Of a stretch of 64,000 bases of DNA, positions 58,705-64,000 are shown piece by piece. Within the stretch, counting starts at the first letter, position 1; every line of letters begins with the position of its first letter. The translations under genes and the position numbers were made by a program. The stretch is taken from contig JAHBYP010000001.1 in assembly GCA_019635875.1 (NCBI GenBank), positions 1,164,977 to 1,228,976 on the forward strand, written 5' to 3'. The notes beneath the pieces were generated by a model. It was not told the DNA's origin. It ran no database searches and was given only the letters and a program-made list of their open reading frames with translations. Source of the DNA: Alphaproteobacteria bacterium (GTDB lineage Bacteria > Pseudomonadota > Alphaproteobacteria > Reyranellales > Reyranellaceae).

Positions 58705-59546
58705 CGGAGGATCAGATGGCCCGGTTGGCGGATTCGGGTGATCCCGAGCCGACGACGGTCAATCCGTTCGCGGCCGCCGCCGCCGCGCGTCCCCGGCTGC
58801 GCGGGTTCGGCGCGACGCATCAGGGCAACGTGCGCAGCCACAACGAGGATTCGATGCTGACGCGCGACGCGGCCGGCATCTGGATGATCGCCGACGGCGT
58901 CGGTGGCGCCTCGGCCGGCGACTGGGCCAGCGCCCAGGTGGTCGACGTACTCAACGAGATGCGCGTGGCCGAGCGCGCGCCAGATTTCCTCGTCGAGGCG
59001 ATCGACCGGCTGTACGAGGCCAACACGCGCATGCTCGATCGCGCCTCGCAACGCGGCGGCGGCATGATCGCCACCACGGTGGTGCTGCTGCTCGCCCATG
59101 GCTGGCACTACACCTGCATCTGGGCCGGCGACAGCCGCGGCTACCTGCTGCGCGATGGCAGGATGGAGCAGATCACGCACGACCACAGCGAAGTCCAGGA
59201 ACTGCTCGACGCCGGCGCCTTGACAGCCGACGAGGCCGAGCGCTATCCGCGCGCCAACGTGATCACGCGCGCGCTCGGCATCTCGGCCGAGGTCGATCTC
59301 GATCGTGTCGCCGGCCGGCTGCAGGCGGGGGACCGCTTCCTGATCTGCACCGACGGCTTGACCAAGATGGTTCCGGAACCGCAGATCGCCGCTGTCCTGA
59401 CCGAAGAGGATCCCTCGCGCAGCCCGCAGATCCTGATGCAGATGGCGCTCGACGCCGGCGGGCTGGACAACGTCACGATAGTGGTCGTGCAGTGCGACGG
59501 CCCAGCGGGTCAGGGCAACGGCGCCGCGACTCCCGGAGAGTCATGA
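58701..59546 (+). CDS. pppA: T6SS PP2C-type protein phosphatase PppA
   Basis: A 281-residue PPM/PP2C phosphatase. The metal and phosphate motifs are complete: GATHQGNVRSHNEDSMLTRD, IWMIADGVGGASAGDWASAQ, CIWAGDSRGYLLRDGRMEQI, LICTDGLTKMV and GGLDNVTIVVVQ. It reverses PpkA phosphorylation in T6SS control. The start overlaps the tagF stop (ATGA) and the stop overlaps the ppkA start, so the three regulators are made together. The N-terminal 35 residues are a disordered segment (EPTTVNPFAAAAAARP). Confidence 0.93.
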   Translation: MTEDQMARLADSGDPEPTTVNPFAAAAAARPRLRGFGATHQGNVRSHNEDSMLTRDAAGIWMIADGVGGASAGDWASAQVVDVLNEMRVAERAPDFLVEAIDRLYEANTRMLDRASQRGGGMIATTVVLLLAHGWHYTCIWAGDSRGYLLRDGRMEQITHDHSEVQELLDAGALTADEAERYPRANVITRALGISAEVDLDRVAGRLQAGDRFLICTDGLTKMVPEPQIAAVLTEEDPSRSPQILMQMALDAGGLDNVTIVVVQCDGPAGQGNGAATPGES

Positions 59547-61741
59547 TGGCTGACGACAACGAAGACAACGATCCGTTCGGCGCATCCTCCGCCGCGACCG
59601 TCGTGCGCGCGGCGCCGCCGGCGGCGTCGCCGACATCGTTGCGGCCTCGCCAGACCACCGGCTCCGACCTGTTCGGCGGCCCGGCCGCCGGCGGGCCGCT
59701 GGCGCCGGGCACCGTGCTCAGCAGCACCTTCGAGATCGAGGAGCTGGTGGCGCGCGGCGGCATGGGCGAGGTCTATCGCGCGCGCCACCGCATCACCGGC
59801 GACGCCATCGCCATCAAGACCATCCGGCCCGAGCTGGCCGGCGATCCCAAGGTCGCCGAGCTGTTCAAGCGCGAGGCGCAGGCGCTGCGCAACCTGCGCC
59901 ATCCCGCGATCGTGTCCTACGAGGGCGTGTTCGACGACGGCACCGGCTCCCTGTACCTCGCGATGGAGTATGTCGACGGCCCCTCGCTTTCGAAGCTGAT
60001 GCACAACGGCGCGGTGCCGGCGGCCGACCTCGCGCGTCTGCGCGACCGCCTCGCCGGTGGGCTCGCCGCCGCCCATGCCCAGGGCGTGGTGCATCGCGAC
60101 CTCTCGCCCGACAATGTCATCCTGCCGGGCGGTCGCATCGACGATGCCAAGCTGATCGATTTCGGCATCGCCAAGCAGACCGAGGGCTCGAAGGCCACCA
60201 TCATCGGCACCGACTTCGCCGGCAAGTACGCCTTCGCCGCGCCCGAGCAGCTCGGCATGCACGGCGGCGACGTGGGGCCGCGCGCCGACATCTACAGCCT
60301 CGGCCTTGTGCTGGCCGCCGCGGCCCTGGGCGGGCCGCTCGACATGGGCAACTCGCCGGGCACCGCGGTGCAGGCGCGCCTGAAAGTGCCGGATCTGACC
60401 AAGGTGCCGGCGGATCTGCGGGCCGGTCTGAGCCGGATGCTGCAGCCGGATCCGGCACAGCGGCCGGCTTCGATGGCGGAGCTGGTCTCGCCGACCGGCG
60501 CGCGCCGCCCGGCCGTGAACCAGGCCAGGACTTCGGGCGGCGGCGGCAAGGGAGCGATCATCGCCGTCGCGTCGGCGCTGGTGCTGGTGGTAGCGGCCGG
60601 CGCCGGCGCGTTCGTCTTCCGCGACAAGGTCCCCTTCCTCGCCGAGCTCTTCGGCGGCAAGGCGGATGACCCCATTACGGGCGATCCCAAGACGGGCGAC
60701 CCCAAGACGGGCGACCCCAAGACGGCAGGCGATCCACCGGCCACCGACCCCAGGATCGCTGCCACGGATCCGAAGCCGCCGGCCATGGATCCCAAGCCGC
60801 CGGTAACCGACGTGAAGCCGCCGGCGACGGATCCCAGGCCGCCGGTTACCGACGTGAAGCCGCCGACGATCGATCCGAAGCCGCCGGTTACCGACGTGAA
60901 GCCGCCGACGACGGATCCCAGGCCGCCGGTAACCGACGTGAAGCCGCCGGCCACGGATCCCAGGCCACCGGTAACCGACGTGAAGCCGCCAGCGACCGAT
61001 CCGAAGCCGCCGGTCGCCGACGTAAAGCCGCCCGTCACGGATCCCAAACCCCCGGCCACCGAGCCGAAATCGACCGTCGCCACGGCGGCCCTCGACTCGG
61101 CGCGCTTGCGCACTTTGATGGATGCGGAGTTCACGAAGTACTCCTGTGCCGGGCTGAGCGGCCGGGTCGATCCGGACGGCTCCCTGCGCGTCGATGGTTA
61201 CGTCGGCAGCGAAAGCGACCGAACGGCATTGCTCAACGGCCTGCGCCAGTTGCCTGGCAGCCCGCTTGTTCAGTCGCGGGTTTCGGTCCAGCCGTGGCCG
61301 ATGTGCGAGCTGAACCGCGTCGCCGGCGCGGCGACCAATCCGTCGTTCCGTCTGATCCCCAGCAAGCCAGACCAAGCCTACAAGATCGGCGTCGACCGGT
61401 TGTCGTTCCGGGTCATGGCGCCACCCAGCCGGGGCGGCTTCCTCAACGTCGTGATCATTAATTCCGACGGTACCGTCGCGTCGCCCGGCTTCTGGTCGAG
61501 GATGCCGATCAAGCCGGGGGAGGCGCTTCCCTTCGGCGAGAGCGAGGCCGGCGGCGGCTTTCCGCTCGACCCGCCCCCGGGCAAGATGGTTCTCATCGCC
61601 GTCTTCACCGGCCGACCGCTCTACAACACACCCCGGCCGGAGGAAGAGGCGACCGCAAGCTATCTGACAGCATTGTCCGGGGCCTTGGCGCGCCACAGTG
61701 ATGCGATCGTCTCGTTCGTTGCCATAGACACGGTCAACTAG
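59543..61741 (+). CDS. ppkA: T6SS Ser/Thr protein kinase PpkA, membrane-anchored
   Basis: A 732-residue protein. The N-terminal tail NDPFGASSAATVVRAAPP precedes a Hanks kinase: ARGGMGEVYRARH, IAIKTIRPEL (catalytic Lys), VVHRDLSPDNVILPG (HRDxxxxN, with Ser for the usual Lys), IDFGIAKQ (DFG). After a membrane helix (GAIIAVASALVLVVAAGAGA) comes a stretch of (A/V/T)TD(P/V)(K/R)PP repeats over 60,750-61,070, then a BON-like region and a C-terminal DUF4384-like domain (LSFRVMAPPSRGGFLNVVII). ATG 59543 overlaps the pppA stop; the next codon is also ATG. PpkA phosphorylation triggers T6SS assembly, usually through an FHA protein, which is not in this window. Confidence 0.92.
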   Translation: MMADDNEDNDPFGASSAATVVRAAPPAASPTSLRPRQTTGSDLFGGPAAGGPLAPGTVLSSTFEIEELVARGGMGEVYRARHRITGDAIAIKTIRPELAGDPKVAELFKREAQALRNLRHPAIVSYEGVFDDGTGSLYLAMEYVDGPSLSKLMHNGAVPAADLARLRDRLAGGLAAAHAQGVVHRDLSPDNVILPGGRIDDAKLIDFGIAKQTEGSKATIIGTDFAGKYAFAAPEQLGMHGGDVGPRADIYSLGLVLAAAALGGPLDMGNSPGTAVQARLKVPDLTKVPADLRAGLSRMLQPDPAQRPASMAELVSPTGARRPAVNQARTSGGGGKGAIIAVASALVLVVAAGAGAFVFRDKVPFLAELFGGKADDPITGDPKTGDPKTGDPKTAGDPPATDPRIAATDPKPPAMDPKPPVTDVKPPATDPRPPVTDVKPPTIDPKPPVTDVKPPTTDPRPPVTDVKPPATDPRPPVTDVKPPATDPKPPVADVKPPVTDPKPPATEPKSTVATAALDSARLRTLMDAEFTKYSCAGLSGRVDPDGSLRVDGYVGSESDRTALLNGLRQLPGSPLVQSRVSVQPWPMCELNRVAGAATNPSFRLIPSKPDQAYKIGVDRLSFRVMAPPSRGGFLNVVIINSDGTVASPGFWSRMPIKPGEALPFGESEAGGGFPLDPPPGKMVLIAVFTGRPLYNTPRPEEEATASYLTALSGALARHSDAIVSFVAIDTVN

Positions 61742-61864
61742 GCCACTTTGGGCGGCTGCAAGCCGTTGGAATCACGGGCAAAGAGTGTCGCAATGCCTGT
61801 GGCAATCCGGCTGCGAATAGGCGATACTGTCAAGTGAGCCACGGGTCAGTTTTCCGGGGGAGTG

Positions 61865-63649
61865 ATGTCGCAGCGTGCGTCGTTGCCGAATTGCCCGTTC
61901 GTGGGCTGTCTACGCGCGCTCGCCCTAACGGTGGTACTCGCGACGACTTTTGCGCTCGCCGATTCGGGGATCTCACCGGCGCTCGCGCAGGCGCCGCCGC
62001 CGGTCCTGCAGGCACCGCCGCCGCTTGCCCCGCTACCGCGTCCGCCGGAGCCCGGCACGATCCCCGCACCGGCTGGCCCAGCCGCCCCCGGGGCGCCGCC
62101 GGGCGCCGAGAGCGTCACGTTCACGCCCATCGACATCCAGGTCGAAGGCAACACGATCTATTCGCGCGGCGAGCTCGATGCGCTGGTGCGCCCGCTGGTC
62201 GGCCGCCAGATTACCGCCAGCGAGATCTTCAAGCTCGCCGAGGCGATTCAGCTCAAGTACCGCGACGACGGCTACTTCCTGGCCACGGTGACCGTGCCAC
62301 CGCAGCGCGTTGCCGATGGCCGGGTGCGCCTGGTGGTGACCGAGGGTTACATCTCGAGCGTCGCCGTCGAGGGTGATGTCGGCCCGGTGGCGGAGAAGGC
62401 CAAGGAGTATCTCGAGAACCTCGTCGGCAAGAAGCCGATCAACATCAGCGACCTCGAGCGCTACCTGCTGCTGACCGAGGATCTGCCGGGCATCAGCGTC
62501 AAGGCGGTGATGCGGCCGGGTCGCGAGCCGGGATCGTCGGAGCTGATCGGGCAATTGACCCGCGAATGGTGGGACCTGTTCAACCAGACCGACAACCGAG
62601 GCCCAGACTTCACCGGCGTGCAACAGAACCTGCTCGCCGCCGGCTTCAACTCGTTCACCTCGATCGGCGATCGAATCGAGCTCAGCTACTTCACGACCTT
62701 CAACAGCGAGAACAACTTCGTCCAGGCCGCCTATGGCGGCCATATCGGCTCGGAAGGCTTCCGCTTCCGACTCTACGGAGGGTATGGGCGCATCCGGCCG
62801 GGCGATCCGATCAGCCAGACCGGCTATTTCGGCCAGGTCACCATCGCCGGCCTGCAGGTCTACCATCCGATCGTCCGTTCGCGTCGCATGAACGTCGCGG
62901 TGCACGGCAGCTTCGACTACTACCGCTCCATCGTCGACGTCTCGGGCGGTATCCGGCTGAGCGAGATCGACCTGCGCTCGGTGCGCGCCAGCCTCGACGC
63001 CAGCTACCGCGACCCGTTCAACGGCGTGACCTACGGCAACGTCCGGCTCAGCAAGGGGATCGATGTGCTGGGCGCCAGCAAGGCGGGCGACCAGCTGCTG
63101 CCGCGCCAGGGTTCCGATCCCAACTATTTCAAGGTCAATGGCGAGCTGTCGCGACTGCAGGGCCTGTACAGCGACGAGGATTTCACGCTCAACGTCTTCG
63201 TGTCCGGGGCCGCCCAGTACACCAACGACATCCTGCCGCCCAGCGAGAAGTTCTTCCTCGGCGGCGAGCGGCTGGGCCGCGGCTATTATGCCGGTCAGGT
63301 CACCGGCGATCGGGCGATCGCCGCGTCGATCGAGCTGCAACTCTCCTTCGCCGTACCCTACAGCGACGTCCAGCCGACTTCCTCGCCCACCAGCGTCTCG
63401 GGGCGCGTGCGCGGCCTTCCGCTGCAGCTCTACGCGTTCTATGACTATGGCAAGGCTTGGAACCTGGCGAGTTTCGAGACCCCGACAATTGTCGCAAGAT
63501 CGTTCGGCTTCGGCGTGCGGACCAATGTGGGCGACACGCTGACTGTTGAGGCCGAGGCCGTTCGCCGGCTTGATCTCGATGTCGATGGCGCGGCGGCGCC
63601 TCGCCTGAAACCTTGGGGTGCCTATTTCCGCGCGACCACCCGGTTCTAG
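61865..63649 (+). CDS. Two-partner secretion outer-membrane transporter (TpsB, ShlB/FhaC family)
   Basis: A 594-residue protein. After a signal sequence (LALTVVLATTFALADS...ALAQ) and a Pro-rich linker come two POTRA domains (IDIQVEGNTIYSRGELDALV; GRVRLVVTEGYISSVAVEGD), then a 16-strand-type barrel. The barrel's conserved FFLGGERLGRGYYAGQVTGD contains the RGY motif of loop 6, and the C-terminus ends in Phe (RATTRF), as outer membrane proteins do. It exports the TpsA protein encoded next. ATG 61865 with GGGGGAG two bases upstream (unusually close). Confidence 0.92.
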   Translation: MSQRASLPNCPFVGCLRALALTVVLATTFALADSGISPALAQAPPPVLQAPPPLAPLPRPPEPGTIPAPAGPAAPGAPPGAESVTFTPIDIQVEGNTIYSRGELDALVRPLVGRQITASEIFKLAEAIQLKYRDDGYFLATVTVPPQRVADGRVRLVVTEGYISSVAVEGDVGPVAEKAKEYLENLVGKKPINISDLERYLLLTEDLPGISVKAVMRPGREPGSSELIGQLTREWWDLFNQTDNRGPDFTGVQQNLLAAGFNSFTSIGDRIELSYFTTFNSENNFVQAAYGGHIGSEGFRFRLYGGYGRIRPGDPISQTGYFGQVTIAGLQVYHPIVRSRRMNVAVHGSFDYYRSIVDVSGGIRLSEIDLRSVRASLDASYRDPFNGVTYGNVRLSKGIDVLGASKAGDQLLPRQGSDPNYFKVNGELSRLQGLYSDEDFTLNVFVSGAAQYTNDILPPSEKFFLGGERLGRGYYAGQVTGDRAIAASIELQLSFAVPYSDVQPTSSPTSVSGRVRGLPLQLYAFYDYGKAWNLASFETPTIVARSFGFGVRTNVGDTLTVEAEAVRRLDLDVDGAAAPRLKPWGAYFRATTRF

Positions 63650-63727
63650 GCGGTCGCGGGGTCGGGGAGTGTATGCCGATGGAACGGGGGGAGAGGAAGC
63701 CCCGTCCATCCGCGAGGAGCGAAGGTC

Positions 63728-64000
63728 ATGTCAGAGCGACTGGTGATCGCCCGGTCACGGCGGCAGCGTGCGCGCCGTGCCGCAACGCCGGCTATCGCCC
63801 GGGCGTCAGTCCCCGCGATTTACCGCGCGCGCGGCGCGTTGCTTTCGGGCACGGCGTTTGCGGCGCTGGTCGCCTGCGGCCTGTTCGCCTTCAATGATCG
63901 GGCGCTGGCACAGGGCACCTCGCAGCTGCCGACCGGTGGCACGGTGGTCGGCGGCAGCGCGACGATCACGCAGCCCAGCGCCAACCAGCTGACGGTGACG
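63728..64000 (+). CDS. Two-partner secretion exoprotein (TpsA), N-terminus only
   Basis: Ninety-one codons up to the window edge. GGAGCGAAGG lies just before ATG 63728. A basic stretch (RSRRQRARRAATPAIARA) precedes a long signal peptide (GALLSGTAFAALVACGLFAF ... RALAQG), and the start of a TPS domain follows: QLPTGGTVVGGSATITQPSA NQLTVT. This opening is typical of filamentous-haemagglutinin-like adhesins or haemolysins. The class (adhesin, toxin, contact-dependent inhibition) cannot be told from this fragment. Seventy-eight bases after the tpsB gene, same strand, probably one operon. Confidence 0.88.
   Translation, partial: MSERLVIARSRRQRARRAATPAIARASVPAIYRARGALLSGTAFAALVACGLFAFNDRALAQGTSQLPTGGTVVGGSATITQPSANQLTVT

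Overview
The window looks like a piece of a GC-rich alphaproteobacterial chromosome. The best taxonomic marker is the tmRNA gene at 12,606-12,850 (minus strand). It is circularly permuted, with the acceptor half before the coding half, and its tag begins ANDN, the arrangement known from Alphaproteobacteria. SspB, ThyX, mreBCD-mrdAB, hflKC and an imp-type type VI secretion order fit the same group. I cannot name a genus from sequence alone.

Layout. 1-7,314 (minus) is a tightly coupled four-gene operon of visibly lower GC: a DUF4338/DruA-like protein, a P-loop NTPase resembling DptF, an unrecognised 452-residue protein, and a large protein that runs off the left edge and resembles the N-terminal part of DptH/HerA-type translocases. 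I read it as a candidate anti-phage system and as the most novel part of the window. 7,397-12,850 holds fumarase, a small helix-turn-helix protein, sspB, a membrane Ser/Thr kinase and ssrA. 12,983-20,176 holds a VWA membrane protein, a decayed AbiEii-type toxin-antitoxin remnant, thyX, a polytopic membrane protein, a GNAT protein and apbC/mrp. 20,352-30,515 holds hflKC, an IS1182-family insertion, a DegP-type protease, glucokinase, an oxidoreductase, an OmpA-domain protein, a GNAT protein and serB. 30,603-37,248 holds miaA, ilvBN with a possible attenuator, a LysE exporter, two foreign-looking lipoproteins and ilvC. 37,486-39,885 holds an N-acyl-D-amino-acid deacylase-like enzyme with a TetR regulator. 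40,150-45,766 is the complete elongasome cluster mreBCD-mrdAB, followed by tRNA-Lys(CTT). 45,880-51,061 holds an alpha/beta hydrolase, a ThDP decarboxylase, a polysaccharide-deacetylase-like protein and a class III cyclase. 51,199-61,741 is the tssK-tssL-tssM-tagF-pppA-ppkA half of a type VI secretion system with its phospho-switch. 61,865-64,000 is a two-partner secretion pair whose exoprotein is cut by the right edge.

How genes work together. ssrA and sspB, 2.3 kb apart, both serve trans-translation and ClpXP delivery of tagged proteins. ilvB, ilvN and ilvC give consecutive steps of branched-chain amino acid synthesis. The mre/mrd genes build the side-wall peptidoglycan machine. ppkA, pppA and tagF are the known post-translational control of T6SS assembly, and TssL and PpkA share an N-terminal DPF...TV(I/V) motif that may be the phospho-target.

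Three families of palindromic intergenic repeats are scattered through the core genome. One copy was split by the IS1182-family element, and another supplies the C-terminus of a TetR protein.
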